A stretch of 64,000 nucleotides of DNA from Pedobacter sp. KBW06 (GCF_003852525.1 NZ_QAJL01000003.1:1216134-1280133), one strand, 5' to 3'. Positions 1 to 9,945 are shown, counted from the first letter of the stretch. Numbers and translations: made by a program. Notes: generated by a model not told the origin, from the letters alone.

Positions 1-30
1 ATCAGGGATTCAGCCATTTTACTGTTTTTC

Positions 31-1539
31 TTATTTATCCCACCATACCCTGGTGGTATAAGCGTCCGGCCCTTGTTGTGCGATGGCCTGTTTCACCTGT
101 TCTCCGTTGGTGCTGTATTCGTTTCTCGGGAAGGTAAACCTTCTTGGAATCGTTCCACCGCTTGCGTTCCCGGGATAATTCACCGGACTTAGCTGAGGGA
201 TTCCGGTCCTTCTCCAGTTGGCGTAACTTTCCCAGCCGTTTAAAAAGGTCACCACCCAATACTGTTCATTGATGGATTTCAATTGCAATTCCAGGCTTCC
301 TCCTGTTGGGAAAGGGTTCCCTGTTGTCAGGTAGGTACTGGTTGCTGTAGCTGAAATGGTTTTACCATACAGCTTTTGCTGATCCATGGATGCTTCGACT
401 GCAGCGCGGTAATGTGTGGCCGCCTGATCGGTTGTCCAGCCTCTGGCCGCAGCTTCGGCCAGCATCAGTTCGGTTTCCGCATAAGTGATAAAAAAGGTAG
501 GTGCTGCTAACGGCAGAATGGTCTTGACATTGAAAATAGAATAAGTAGTCAGGTCTCCTCCGCCCGGAGTTGCAGAAATGGTGCTTGCATTGTAACCATT
601 TGGCAATCCTTTTTGCAGAGAAGGGTCGCTGTTTCCATCAGGAAGCGAGCTGTAGACCTCCAATCTGGGATCGTTTGTTGCTTTCAGGTAATCCATAAAT
701 GTCTTACCGATCTTAATGTCTCCTGCCCTGATCAGGTCGAACTTTTGAAAATCGAAAGCTATCGGGTTAGCCAGTTCCTGTTGCGGGCCCGTATGCCTCA
801 TGTAACAGATATCGGCATTATTCTGCATCACACCACCCTGGATGGCTTTTAACGCCCATTGTTTAGCCGTTGCCGGATCAACTTTAATCAGACGCAATGC
901 CAGGCGCAGCATTAAGGAGTTGCCCAGACGCTTCCATTGTTCTGTTTTTCCCTGATAGATGATATCCGCCGCACCAAAGGTAGTTTTCGCCGGATCAAGC
1001 GCTTTTGTCGCCTGTTCCAGTTCGTTTAACATATCGGCATAGATGGCCGACTGTTTATCATATACCGGCTTATAAATCTGCTGCAGAAATCCCTGCCCCG
1101 CCTGGGAATAAGGAACATCGCCGTAGGCATCTGTCAACCGGTGCATCTGCATCACTTTCCAGATTCTTGCCGCAGCATAGAGGTTTACTTTTTCCGGGGC
1201 CTGCTTTAGCATATCGATCAGCATGGCCATATTTACAACCGGGACGGCATACTCTTCATTGAATAAAAGGGCAGCACTTTCCGATGGCAGGTATTTATCG
1301 CCTTCCAGGTCATCAATCTTTGTGGTTGCGGTCTGCTGAACCATCATCATTCCAAAACCAACATTGCTTCTTCTGGCAACAGACGTTCCGGCCTGGCGCA
1401 GCTCCAGCGCTGTAAACAAAGGCCCCGGTTCTACTTTTGTGGGTTGATTTGGATTGATGTTCATCTCTTCCAGATCTTTGGTACAGGAAGTACCCAGCAA
1501 GATCCACAATGCTGCTATATATAAAGTTTTCTGCTTCAT
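31..1539 (-). CDS. SusD/RagB-like outer-membrane lipoprotein
   Basis: A 502-residue SusD-type surface glycan-binding lipoprotein that would sit on the partner TonB channel and help capture an oligosaccharide. The N-terminus has a short hydrophobic segment ending in the lipobox LGTSC (Cys about residue 19). It is followed by the NINPNQPT-type opening and the helical, TPR-rich body usual for the family, closest in style to the SusD-like_2 branch. Its start lies 11 bp after the stop of the SusC gene, so the two are almost certainly cotranscribed. Gene order (symporter, GH130 phosphorylase, SusC, SusD) suggests a beta-mannoside ligand, but the sequence does not prove the ligand. The family call is firm. 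Confidence 0.93.
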   Translation of the reverse strand: MKQKTLYIAALWILLGTSCTKDLEEMNINPNQPTKVEPGPLFTALELRQAGTSVARRSNVGFGMMMVQQTATTKIDDLEGDKYLPSESAALLFNEEYAVPVVNMAMLIDMLKQAPEKVNLYAAARIWKVMQMHRLTDAYGDVPYSQAGQGFLQQIYKPVYDKQSAIYADMLNELEQATKALDPAKTTFGAADIIYQGKTEQWKRLGNSLMLRLALRLIKVDPATAKQWALKAIQGGVMQNNADICYMRHTGPQQELANPIAFDFQKFDLIRAGDIKIGKTFMDYLKATNDPRLEVYSSLPDGNSDPSLQKGLPNGYNASTISATPGGGDLTTYSIFNVKTILPLAAPTFFITYAETELMLAEAAARGWTTDQAATHYRAAVEASMDQQKLYGKTISATATSTYLTTGNPFPTGGSLELQLKSINEQYWVVTFLNGWESYANWRRTGIPQLSPVNYPGNASGGTIPRRFTFPRNEYSTNGEQVKQAIAQQGPDAYTTRVWWDK

Positions 1540-1550
1540 GGTTTCAATTT

Positions 1551-4500
1551 TTAAAACTTACAATTCAGGTTTAAGCCAAATGAACGGGTTGCCGGTACAG
1601 AGAGCATTTCTATCCCCTGTACATTTCCGGTAAGGAAGGTCGATTCCGGATCCACCAAAGGCACTTTTTTATAAATGGTAAACAGGTTTCTTGCGACAAA
1701 CGAAAGGCTGATATCGCTCATTTTGATCTTGTTCACCCAGGTTTTAGGTAGATTTACGCCCAATACCACCTGTCTTAACTTGACAAAGCTGGCATCGTAT
1801 ACAAATTCTTCTGCAATGTGATTGGCTACCCAGCTGTAATATTCCTGGGCCGGAACATTGACCGTATTTGGTTGCCCCTGTTCATTGACACCTGCCCCCA
1901 CAACACCTCCTTCACGACCAGGTAAGGTTTCCTTACTCAAACCCGCCAGATAGGCCAGGTTATTTGTTCCCGAGGAGATCTTTCCTCCAAACTTCGCATC
2001 CAGCAAAATGCCAAGGTTAAAGTTCTTATACCTGAAATTGTTATTGTATCCCAGGGTATATGGAGAAACGCTGTTTCCAATATTTCTCAGCTCACCTTCC
2101 ACCGGAAGACCTTTAGCGTTGAAGACAATCTTTCCGCTGCCATCGCGTTTATAGCCGGAGCCCTGAATAATACCATAAGGCTTCCCTACTTCTGCTCTGA
2201 TGAATACCGGGGTCCCCCCATCGCCATATAATCCGGGACGGCTCTGCTGTATCGTCATCGATTGCTGCCCGTCGGCTAGGGAAATGATGTTGTTTTTGTT
2301 ATAGCCCATATTGAACGACATGTCCCAGCTCATGGATTTCTGCTTGAAGACCGTACCCGAAATCATCATTTCCAATCCTTTATTGACCATTTCTCCACTG
2401 TTCAAACGGACATTACTGAAACCTGAACCAACAGAGATCTGGCTGCTTAAGATGTCATTTTCTGTTTTCCGGTTATACCAGGTCAGTTCCAGTCCGATGC
2501 GGTCGTTGAACAACCTCGTATCCAGCCCCAATTCATAAGACTTGGAAGTTGCTGGTTTTAAACGGGTATTGGGAATGGTCCCTTCATTGATATAGGCTAA
2601 AGATTGTCCCAGGTGCTGCTGACCGAAGTAATAAGTCAGGGATTGTGCATAGGCAGAAATATCCGAATCACTTCCGGTTTTCGACCATGCCGTACGCAAC
2701 TTCGCAAAACTCAGCCAGGAAGGCATCGTAATGGCCTGTGAAGCGACAAAACTCAAACTTGCTGAAGGGTAAAAAATGCTGTTTGATGCCCTGCTTAAGG
2801 TAGAGAACCAATCGTTACGTCCGGTAAAAGTGGCATAGAAATATCCTTTATACCCCAATTCTGCGGAAGCAAAAAGAGAGTTGAATTGTTTTTTGTAGAG
2901 GTTATAGCTTCTTCCCTGTGTAACGGTATTATTTACAGAATAGAAGAAAGGAACGATAAACTGACTTCCCGAAGCATTTAAATTGGACTCCTTGCTTTTC
3001 ATGATATTCCCTCCCACAAAGGCATCTACAGAAAAATCACTGGCTACATTTTTCTTGAAGCCCAGCATCAGCTGTGAATTGAATTCTCCCACATAACGCT
3101 GATTTTCGCTCATGCCTCCACTGGCGATCGCGCTTCCTTCCGGGGTAACATTTTCCGAAAGACGGTAAGCAAAATCAGTTCCTGCCAGTAAACGTGCATA
3201 TAAATAAGAAGTAAAATCATATTTTAAATCTGCAGAGGCAATGAGGCGGTCTTTTCTATCCCTGTTCTGCATGTCGTAAGCAATGAAATACGGATTCGCC
3301 AGGTAGATATTTGAAGATACCAGGTATTCATTTCCATTTTCATCTACTCTTTGGCTCAGGTTTCTGACATCATAATTGGTAGGCAGCAATTGAACGCCTA
3401 CATTGGGATTCCAGGAGAAATCGCCCGAACTTGGTCTGTTTTCTACGCGCTCCCTGATGTATTGAACACTCATTTGTGCGGTCAGTTTATCTGTTGCTTT
3501 TAAGTTTCCATTCAAAGAAAAGTTGTTTCTTTTCAAGCTTGAATTGGGCATAAGGTCGTGGTTGTTCAGGTCTGAGGCAGAAAAACGAAGCGTTGCTTTT
3601 TCCGAGCCTCCATATAGGGAAATGGTATTGGCAAAGGTATTTCCGTCATTGTAAAAATTACGGCTATTGTTTTTTACTGCGCTGTAAGGACGAAGTACTC
3701 CATCAAACTGCATTACCGGTGAGCCATCCAGTTTTGCGCCCCAGTTGGAAGTTCCTGCCTGCAGGGCAGTGGCTTTATCTTTTGGAGCGACACCATTTGT
3801 TCCCTGTCCGTAGACATACTGAAAATCCTTTTCATTGTTAAAGATGGGTTTATCCAAAGTATAGGAACCATTGTACTCCACGCCAATTCCTTTTTGCGCT
3901 TTTCCGGATTTGGTGGTAATGAGAATGGCACCATTGGAAGCCCTTGCCCCGTAAAGCGCCGCAGCCGGCCCGCCTTTCAGGACACTCATCGTTTCGATAT
4001 CATCGGGGTTGATGCTGGAAATCCCATCTCCGCCATCGCCACCGCCATAAAACACGGAGCTCTGACCGAAATTGGTATTGACCAACGGGATCCCATCAAT
4101 CACATATAAAGGCTGGTTATTTCCCGATATAGAGCCGTTTCCACGAATCACCACCCTGCTCGATCCCATAGATCCTGAAGCAGGTTTGGTCACATTGACC
4201 CCTGCTACCCTTCCAACCAGGGAATTGGCAACATTCGTTTCTCTGGCCTTGGTAAACTCCTCACCTTTCACTTCCGTTACGGCATAGCCAAGCGCCTTCT
4301 TTTCTCTTTTGATCCCGAGAGAGGTGACCACGACTTCATTCAGCGCCACATCGTCATCAGCTAAAGAGACATTAATTTCTTTTCTGCCATTTACAGCAAC
4401 CTGCACTTCTTTAAAGCCTATAAAACGGAAAATCAGAATGGCATCAGCAGCGGCTTCCAGGTTATATTTTCCATCCTGACTGGTGGTGGTACCCTTTCCC

Positions 4501-4700
4501 TGCTGATTTTTAACCAGGATGGATACGCCCGGCAATTTATTCCCTTTGGAATCGGTTACTGTTCCCGTTATGCGGGTATCCTGGATGAACAGGCGCGTTT
4601 CCGCTCTGCTTTTGCTCCCGGCAAAGGCAGGGCCAAACAGCAATAAGAGGAGGAACAGCTGAATAGCGCTGATCCTCAACATCGTAAATAAAGTTTTCAT
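1551..4700 (-). CDS. SusC/RagA-family TonB-dependent outer-membrane transporter
   Basis: A 1049-residue TonB-dependent channel. It has a signal peptide (about 1-28), a carboxypeptidase-regulatory-like beta-sandwich (about 42-120, starting ITGTVTDSKGN), a TonB box/plug region with NEVVVTSLG and the SusC-type plug motif around PLYVIDGIPL and LKGGPAAALYGARASNGAI, then a 22-strand-type barrel ending in an aromatic-rich strand with terminal Phe (NLNCKF). It lacks the N-terminal STN domain found in the two other SusC proteins here. That fits regulation by the nearby AraC protein rather than by a sigma/FecR relay. It pairs with the SusD gene immediately downstream and lies 81 bp after the GH130 gene. 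Confidence 0.95.
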   Translation of the reverse strand: MKTLFTMLRISAIQLFLLLLLFGPAFAGSKSRAETRLFIQDTRITGTVTDSKGNKLPGVSILVKNQQGKGTTTSQDGKYNLEAAADAILIFRFIGFKEVQVAVNGRKEINVSLADDDVALNEVVVTSLGIKREKKALGYAVTEVKGEEFTKARETNVANSLVGRVAGVNVTKPASGSMGSSRVVIRGNGSISGNNQPLYVIDGIPLVNTNFGQSSVFYGGGDGGDGISSINPDDIETMSVLKGGPAAALYGARASNGAILITTKSGKAQKGIGVEYNGSYTLDKPIFNNEKDFQYVYGQGTNGVAPKDKATALQAGTSNWGAKLDGSPVMQFDGVLRPYSAVKNNSRNFYNDGNTFANTISLYGGSEKATLRFSASDLNNHDLMPNSSLKRNNFSLNGNLKATDKLTAQMSVQYIRERVENRPSSGDFSWNPNVGVQLLPTNYDVRNLSQRVDENGNEYLVSSNIYLANPYFIAYDMQNRDRKDRLIASADLKYDFTSYLYARLLAGTDFAYRLSENVTPEGSAIASGGMSENQRYVGEFNSQLMLGFKKNVASDFSVDAFVGGNIMKSKESNLNASGSQFIVPFFYSVNNTVTQGRSYNLYKKQFNSLFASAELGYKGYFYATFTGRNDWFSTLSRASNSIFYPSASLSFVASQAITMPSWLSFAKLRTAWSKTGSDSDISAYAQSLTYYFGQQHLGQSLAYINEGTIPNTRLKPATSKSYELGLDTRLFNDRIGLELTWYNRKTENDILSSQISVGSGFSNVRLNSGEMVNKGLEMMISGTVFKQKSMSWDMSFNMGYNKNNIISLADGQQSMTIQQSRPGLYGDGGTPVFIRAEVGKPYGIIQGSGYKRDGSGKIVFNAKGLPVEGELRNIGNSVSPYTLGYNNNFRYKNFNLGILLDAKFGGKISSGTNNLAYLAGLSKETLPGREGGVVGAGVNEQGQPNTVNVPAQEYYSWVANHIAEEFVYDASFVKLRQVVLGVNLPKTWVNKIKMSDISLSFVARNLFTIYKKVPLVDPESTFLTGNVQGIEMLSVPATRSFGLNLNCKF

Positions 4701-4732
4701 ATTTGGTTATATTTTGGTGGTTCAATTTTTTC

Positions 4733-4749
4733 AATGGCCACTGGCCATT
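4733..4749. other. Short perfect inverted repeat between GH130 and susC
   Basis: AATGGCC-ACT-GGCCATT is a perfect 7-bp inverted repeat with a 3-base loop in the 81-bp gap between the phosphorylase and susC genes. Read on the transcribed strand it is followed by an A-run, not a T-run, so it is not an intrinsic terminator. It could be an RNA-processing or stabilising hairpin, or an operator for a separate susC promoter. Confidence 0.4.
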
Positions 4750-4781
4750 AGCGGGATGTTTCGTTGGTCTGGTTCTGATTT

Positions 4782-5966
4782 TTATCCCATAGGCAGCTTA
4801 TCTTTTTTATTCTGATCAATCAATTGATGTATTCTCTGCACAGTTGCTGCGGATCTCCACTCATCCTCCGGTGTATGAAGTACATAATCCAGCAACTGGT
4901 CTATTGTACTCGTGGCCACATGAATGCGGGAATCTGAAGAGGCATAATAGATAAAGACCTTTCCATCTTCATCGTTGATCCAGCCATTGCTGAACACCAC
5001 ATTGGAAACATCGCCTACCCTTTCTGCGCCCTCCGGAGCAAGAAAGTATCCTGCAGGTTTGTGAATCACCCTGCTGAGCTCCGTTAAATCCGTCATAAAT
5101 ACATAGAGCACATAACGCAGGCCCGCTGCGGTATTCCTCACGCCATGGGCCAGGTGTAACCAGCCATATTTCGTTTTTATCGGTGCCGGCCCCTGTCCGT
5201 TTTTAGCTTCATAAACCGTATGGTATTGCTTTTTATCAACGATCACCTCTTCCGGAACAAAGGCGTTTTCCATAGTATCAGACAGACCAAAAGCGATCCC
5301 GCCTCCTTTCCCCGCCTCGATAAAGGAATCCTGCGGGCGGGTATAAAAAGCGTATTTACCATCCACAAATTCCGGATGAAGGACCACGTTTCTCTGCTGC
5401 AGTGAAGTTGTTTTCAGGTCCGCCAGTCTTTCCCAGGTAATCAGGTCTTTGCTGCGGACTATGCCACATTGTGCCAGCGCTGCCGTCTGGTCTCCTTCCG
5501 GGGCATCAGGATCTCTTCTTTCCGTACAAAACAGTCCGTAGAGCCAGCCATCCTCGTGTGTCGTGATGCGCATGTCATAGATATTGGTATCCGGAATTTC
5601 CGTTTCAGGAATGATCACCGGGCATTCGCGGAACCTAAACTGATCGATTCCGTTTGTGCTTTCTGCGATCGCGAAAAAAGACTTTCTATCGTTCCCTTCC
5701 ACCCTTGCAATGAGCAGGTATTTGTTGTTCCATTTGATCGCTCCCGGATTAAATACCGCATTGATTCCAATGCGCTCCATCAGAAAAGGATTACTGTCCC
5801 TGTTCAGGTGATAACGCCAGTATAAAGGGGTATGTTCGGCGGTTAATACCGGGTATTTGTATCGGCTAAAAATGCCGTTTCCTAAGCTTTCCGCTTCATT
5901 TTCGCGCATAATCAGAGACTGATGGGCAGCCATAAGCTGCGCCAACCTCTTGTCGTAATCCATCAT
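4782..5966 (-). CDS. GH130 4-O-beta-D-mannosyl-D-glucose phosphorylase-like enzyme
   Basis: A 394-residue, five-bladed-propeller inverting phosphorylase of family GH130. It most resembles subfamily 1, whose members phosphorolyse Man-beta-1,4-Glc to mannose 1-phosphate and glucose in the cytoplasm. The length is close to the Bacteroides fragilis enzyme (about 390 residues). The motif NIYDMRITTHEDGW puts an Asp at residue 131, the catalytic position of that enzyme. Other family marks are FNPGAIKWN (about 72-80), LLIARVEGNDRKS and HLAHGVRN. There is no signal peptide, as expected for a cytoplasmic enzyme. It lies 24 bp after the symporter gene. In known mannan pathways a cellobiose 2-epimerase and a mannanase accompany it; neither is seen here, so substrate supply must come from elsewhere. 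Confidence 0.88.
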   Translation of the reverse strand: MMDYDKRLAQLMAAHQSLIMRENEAESLGNGIFSRYKYPVLTAEHTPLYWRYHLNRDSNPFLMERIGINAVFNPGAIKWNNKYLLIARVEGNDRKSFFAIAESTNGIDQFRFRECPVIIPETEIPDTNIYDMRITTHEDGWLYGLFCTERRDPDAPEGDQTAALAQCGIVRSKDLITWERLADLKTTSLQQRNVVLHPEFVDGKYAFYTRPQDSFIEAGKGGGIAFGLSDTMENAFVPEEVIVDKKQYHTVYEAKNGQGPAPIKTKYGWLHLAHGVRNTAAGLRYVLYVFMTDLTELSRVIHKPAGYFLAPEGAERVGDVSNVVFSNGWINDEDGKVFIYYASSDSRIHVATSTIDQLLDYVLHTPEDEWRSAATVQRIHQLIDQNKKDKLPMG

Positions 5967-5990
5967 ATATCTTTTGTTCTGTTTGTGTGT

Positions 5991-7820
5991 TTAATCTTCG
6001 AGTTTATTCCACCAGGTTTTTTTGAGGATGAAAATGATGACCGCCAGGATGGCAATCGTGATCAGCAGCGGCAGTTTCATCATTAAGATCAGGTACATTG
6101 GCAATAGGGTGAGGCAGAGCTGGGCAATGATTCCCAGGACTACATTGAACATGTCCCTGCCAAAGTTTTTGTTTGCCACAAAGTGAGGATCATCCGCAAT
6201 AACCAGCTGATGAACCGGTCCCCAGAATCCCCATGGGCGGACTGTTTTATAAAAGCTTTTGAGTGTTTCCTCCTCTGTTGGCGGTGCCATATAAGTACCA
6301 ATAATGGACCCCGCCAAAGAAAGGATAAACAACAGGGGGAAATAATATAAAAACTCGACGCCTGCAAAGAACCTCGTAAAGACCAGTGCAGAGATGATTC
6401 CGGTAAACATGCCCCAGAAAAAGCCATTGGAATTGAACCTCCACCAATGCCATTTCAACACGTTGGCAGCAATGTACCCCCCATATAATGCAGAGACGAT
6501 CCACTGCAATACGCTGTTCACATCTTTTGCAAAAAAGCCCAGCGTGATCCCCACTGCCACGACCAATACGCCGGAACAGTAGTTCATCGAGATGATCTTT
6601 TTATTGGAAGCATCAGGATTGATGTATTTCAGGTATACATCATTCACAATATAAGCCTGGGCTGCATTTAAGGTTCCGCTGAAGGTACCCATGAATGCAC
6701 CAAGCAGTCCGGTAAGTACCAGGCCGAACAATCCGGCAGGGACAAAACTGTTGATGCTTGCCGGCAGGATGCGCTCATAATCGATTGCCCCATCCAGTCC
6801 GCGGAGGTTCATCTGATCGTAGTAAAGGATTCCCAGCACAGTGAGTCCTACGATGAGGGAATAACGGATCGGCAGCAATACAATCGACACAAACCCGCTC
6901 ATTTTACTCGCTTCCTTTGGGGATTTTGTAGAAAGAATCTTTTGCATGTCGTAATTTGGCGGCGGCCCGGCCAGGGAAGCAAAAGCGCCTTTGAACAACA
7001 TCATCATAAAGAAAATGCTAAACAGGGAGTAGCCGTCGCTTTCTATTTTTTTATTGACATCAGTAATGATACCGGTCCAGTCCAGATTCAGGCGGGTGCC
7101 AAAGAAAGGGCTGTCCCATCCTTCCGGCACCTGTAGTTTCTGCCCGTTCAGGTTAACCACTGCAATGACCGCTATGGAGATACAAACTACCGTCATGATC
7201 GCATATTTGATCATGTCCCCGAATACGATCCCATGCATCCCTCCCAGAATGGAATAGAACATGGCAAAGAGGGTAAAAATGATCCCATAAAAGTGCGGAA
7301 CATAATGCGGGGCTACAGCAAAAGGAACATAATCCTTCACCAAATCCCATGGAATGAAAATCTCTACAAATTTACCAAGGCCAATAAAGCCATAGGCAAG
7401 GAAACCCAGACAGCTTAGTAAGGCAAAGGTGACGACAACTTTATGGGAAGCGCCAACCCCTCTCCCTGTTGTCCCGAACCTGGTAGACAACCATTCGGCT
7501 CCGGTGGTGGCATTTGACCTTCTCAGCCATTTGGAAAGGTACATCATCAGAAATACCTGATTAAAGACCGGCCATAACCAGGGAATCCAGATGCTTTTCA
7601 TTCCGTAAACAAAGCACAGGCTGACCATCCACATCGTCCCGCTGATATCGAACATATCAGAAGCATCACTCAGGCCCAGCTTATACCATGGAAGAGACTT
7701 CCCTCCCATGATATAGCTTTCTTTATTTTCCTTTGCTTTCTTACGATACCAAAAGCCAATAATGATGGTACTGATGAGATACGTTACAATAATAATGATG
7801 TCGACGGGTTGGAACTTCAT
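5991..7820 (-). CDS. Sodium:solute symporter (SSS family), probably glycoside importer
   Basis: A 609-residue inner-membrane protein of the SSS family with about 13-14 hydrophobic segments. It opens with a helix after FQPVDIIIIVTYL and has the ESYIMGGKSLPWY motif typical of the family's first cytoplasmic loop, then a long row of membrane helices and a basic C-terminus (ILKKTWWNKLED). It is the first gene of the minus-strand unit and is followed after 24 bp by the phosphorylase gene. This fits uptake of a disaccharide such as mannosyl-glucose from the periplasm with Na+. Substrate specificity cannot be read from the sequence. Confidence 0.9.
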   Translation of the reverse strand: MKFQPVDIIIIVTYLISTIIIGFWYRKKAKENKESYIMGGKSLPWYKLGLSDASDMFDISGTMWMVSLCFVYGMKSIWIPWLWPVFNQVFLMMYLSKWLRRSNATTGAEWLSTRFGTTGRGVGASHKVVVTFALLSCLGFLAYGFIGLGKFVEIFIPWDLVKDYVPFAVAPHYVPHFYGIIFTLFAMFYSILGGMHGIVFGDMIKYAIMTVVCISIAVIAVVNLNGQKLQVPEGWDSPFFGTRLNLDWTGIITDVNKKIESDGYSLFSIFFMMMLFKGAFASLAGPPPNYDMQKILSTKSPKEASKMSGFVSIVLLPIRYSLIVGLTVLGILYYDQMNLRGLDGAIDYERILPASINSFVPAGLFGLVLTGLLGAFMGTFSGTLNAAQAYIVNDVYLKYINPDASNKKIISMNYCSGVLVVAVGITLGFFAKDVNSVLQWIVSALYGGYIAANVLKWHWWRFNSNGFFWGMFTGIISALVFTRFFAGVEFLYYFPLLFILSLAGSIIGTYMAPPTEEETLKSFYKTVRPWGFWGPVHQLVIADDPHFVANKNFGRDMFNVVLGIIAQLCLTLLPMYLILMMKLPLLITIAILAVIIFILKKTWWNKLED

Positions 7821-7825
7821 GGACT

Positions 7826-7857
7826 CAAAACTATACTATTTTCGAACGGAGCTTCAA
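7826..7857 (-). promoter_or_regulatory. Bacteroidota-type promoter of the symporter operon
   Basis: On the minus strand TAGTTTTG (7833-7826) is a perfect match to the TAnnTTTG -7 element. A TTG (7857-7855) lies 21 bp upstream as a possible -33 element. The -7 element ends 5 bp before the symporter ATG, so the message would be nearly or fully leaderless. Motif inspection only; no start site is mapped. Confidence 0.45.
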
Positions 7858-7983
7858 TACTATTTTAACAATTAATTGTATTCACAAATCAAAAACACTC
7901 ACTATCATATTATTAATCCTAATTTACCATAGTACTATTTTAACAGAAACATAATCAATTCATATCAAAATTGTTATATTTAT

Positions 7984-8862
7984 ATGATGGGCAATAATAT
8001 AGTCAGGGAGATTACCCCTTTAACCCAAAGTGATTGCTTTACCATTTTTTCGAGAACGAAAAAGGAGTTTGACTTCCCGCTTCATTACCATGAAGAGTAC
8101 GAGCTGAACCTGATCCTTCATGCCAAAGGAGCGAAACGGATTGTCGGGGACCACATCGATACGATTGAAGATGCGGAGCTTGTTTTTATCGGTCCAAACC
8201 TTTACCATGCCTGGTTTACCCACCAGTGTAAAAGCGAAGAGATCCTGGAGATCACCATACAGTTTCACAAAGACCTGTTTGATGAACGCCTGCTCAAGAG
8301 AAATCAGCTGAATTTCATCTCCAATATGTTTGAACGTTCTCAAAAAGGGATTCTCTTTTCTGCGGAAACGATCGAAAGGCTGAGCCCAAGGTTGTTGTCT
8401 TTAAGCCAGAAGAAAGGTTTTGATTCTGTTTTGGAGCTTTTTTCTATTCTGCACGACCTGTCTATTTCCAGGAACATGAGGACGCTCTCCAATTCCAGTT
8501 TTAACAACGAGCAGTTCAATTACAACAGCCGGAGGATCGAGAAAGCCTTTGATTATATGAATGCGAATTATAACCGTGGAATTTCCCTGGAGGAAGTGGC
8601 AAAAGTGGCCAGTATGCCGGAAGTATCTTTCAGCAGGTTTATCAAGAAACGGACGGGAAGTACGTTTATCGACAGCCTGAATGAGATCAGGTTGGGACAT
8701 GCGACGAAACTGCTGATCTCCAGTACGCAAACCATTGCAGAGATTGCCTATAAATGCGGCTTCAATAACATATCGAACTTTAACAGGATTTTCAAGAAAA
8801 AGAAGAATTGTACGCCCAAGGAATTCAGAGATAGCTTTTCGGGGACACGGTCTTTCATATAG
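7984..8862 (+). CDS. AraC-family transcriptional regulator with cupin sensor domain
   Basis: A 292-residue regulator with an N-terminal cupin-like ligand-binding part (about 20-110, with FPLHYHEEYELN and a His-rich beta pattern) and a C-terminal pair of AraC helix-turn-helix units (about 190-285: ISLEEVAKVASMPEVSFSRFIKK and TIAEIAYKCGFNNISNFNRIFKK). It is divergent from the symporter operon across 163 bp, the usual place for a pathway-specific regulator, so it probably senses the imported sugar and controls the GH130/symporter/SusCD unit. Two ATG codons lie in tandem (7984, 7987); the first is used here. Confidence 0.93.
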   Translation: MMGNNIVREITPLTQSDCFTIFSRTKKEFDFPLHYHEEYELNLILHAKGAKRIVGDHIDTIEDAELVFIGPNLYHAWFTHQCKSEEILEITIQFHKDLFDERLLKRNQLNFISNMFERSQKGILFSAETIERLSPRLLSLSQKKGFDSVLELFSILHDLSISRNMRTLSNSSFNNEQFNYNSRRIEKAFDYMNANYNRGISLEEVAKVASMPEVSFSRFIKKRTGSTFIDSLNEIRLGHATKLLISSTQTIAEIAYKCGFNNISNFNRIFKKKKNCTPKEFRDSFSGTRSFI

Positions 8863-8960
8863 ACAACTATGTGTACTATTGAATATCCGTAATGCAGCGA
8901 AACAATTAAAGCTATTCCAGTTAAGTAATCTGGATGAATATGCAAGCGGAAGCATGTGCT

Positions 8961-8999
8961 AAAAAAAATCCCGAAAAGACAATCTTTCCGGGACATTTT
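8961..8999 (-). terminator. Intrinsic terminator of the 17.8-9.0 kb operon
   Basis: TCCCGAAAAGA (8969-8979) pairs across a 3-base loop with TCTTTCCGGGA (8983-8993), with one mismatch. Read on the minus strand the stem is followed by eight T residues (8968-8961). It lies between the converging AraC gene and the DUF5007-type gene and should end transcription from the latter. Confidence 0.8.
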
Positions 9000-9020
9000 A
9001 AAACTAGAGAGGGAGGGGAA

Positions 9021-9941
9021 TTAGTAGGTCATTTTAATGGTAATATCCCAGGTTCCCGGTTTGTAAATCGCGAAATTAAACCAGTAATTGAAATAGGCAC
9101 CGTTGATATCTCCGTTGTTATACTGATCTATGGTGATTCTTTTTCCTGCGATATAAGGTAAAGGAAAATTCACATCCAATTCCAATCTGTCGGGAAAGAC
9201 CGTATATTTTGTTGGATTTCCAGGTCCAAGGTTATGCCAGTCCTTAAGATCCGGATCGTTTCCTGCGGTTGCATAATCGTACCCCGACAATCTCGCCGGA
9301 TTAACCGGGCTACCATCAGGTTTAAGGATGTGTACGATTAACTTATTTCCTGTTGCATCGATTTGTTTAAATTCAACAGCAATGGCATCTACCTTACCAT
9401 CCACTCCCGAGAACTGATAGAAATAATCACCGGTTCCGGCAAACTTAACACTTAGACGAAGTGCTTTGGAAAAGACCTTTTCTCCACTGCTGTTCTTCAC
9501 CCTGATGTCGATGAGATAGACACCTGCAGGAAATTTTGTGGGATCAAGCAGCTCCGGATAAATAAAAATCTCTCCGTTTACCGGATTGATATCCAACACA
9601 GGGCGTGTCACTTTCTTTCTTTTTGCATCTACCTCAACCGTTGTTTTTTCCTTCGAGGTGTACTCCCCGTTCCAGAAATAAGTATCGATGGTTGTGTTCA
9701 GTAAGAAATCAGCAGAGCTTCCGTCTTCCTTTTTGACCGATGCGATTGAGAATTCCAGCGGCTTTGTCGATTCATCTGTAATCATTGCTCCGGAACGGTA
9801 CAACAGACCACCTACGTTGGCGGTCTGCAAACTCACATTATATTTGATCCCTTCGCTTAAGAATCCATCTTTACTATTTTTTTTACAGGATAAAATAAAC
9901 ATTACAGCGATGATCGAGGTGATTTTGAATATTTTTTTCAT
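9021..9941 (-). CDS. DUF5007-type lipoprotein
   Basis: A 306-residue lipoprotein (MKKIFKITSIIAVMFILSC, lipobox at Cys 19) with an all-beta mature part. Its length and position, last gene after SusC, SusD and a fasciclin lipoprotein, fit the DUF5007 lipoproteins found in Pedobacter-like SusCD operons. It has an N-terminal part (about 30-150) that includes an SLQTANVGGLLYRSG segment, and a C-terminal jelly-roll-like part ending in WDITIKMTY. The function is unknown; an accessory surface role for the SusCD complex is inferred from context. The gene begins 4 bp after the fasciclin gene. Confidence 0.75.
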   Translation of the reverse strand: MKKIFKITSIIAVMFILSCKKNSKDGFLSEGIKYNVSLQTANVGGLLYRSGAMITDESTKPLEFSIASVKKEDGSSADFLLNTTIDTYFWNGEYTSKEKTTVEVDAKRKKVTRPVLDINPVNGEIFIYPELLDPTKFPAGVYLIDIRVKNSSGEKVFSKALRLSVKFAGTGDYFYQFSGVDGKVDAIAVEFKQIDATGNKLIVHILKPDGSPVNPARLSGYDYATAGNDPDLKDWHNLGPGNPTKYTVFPDRLELDVNFPLPYIAGKRITIDQYNNGDINGAYFNYWFNFAIYKPGTWDITIKMTY

Positions 9942-9945
9942 CTTC

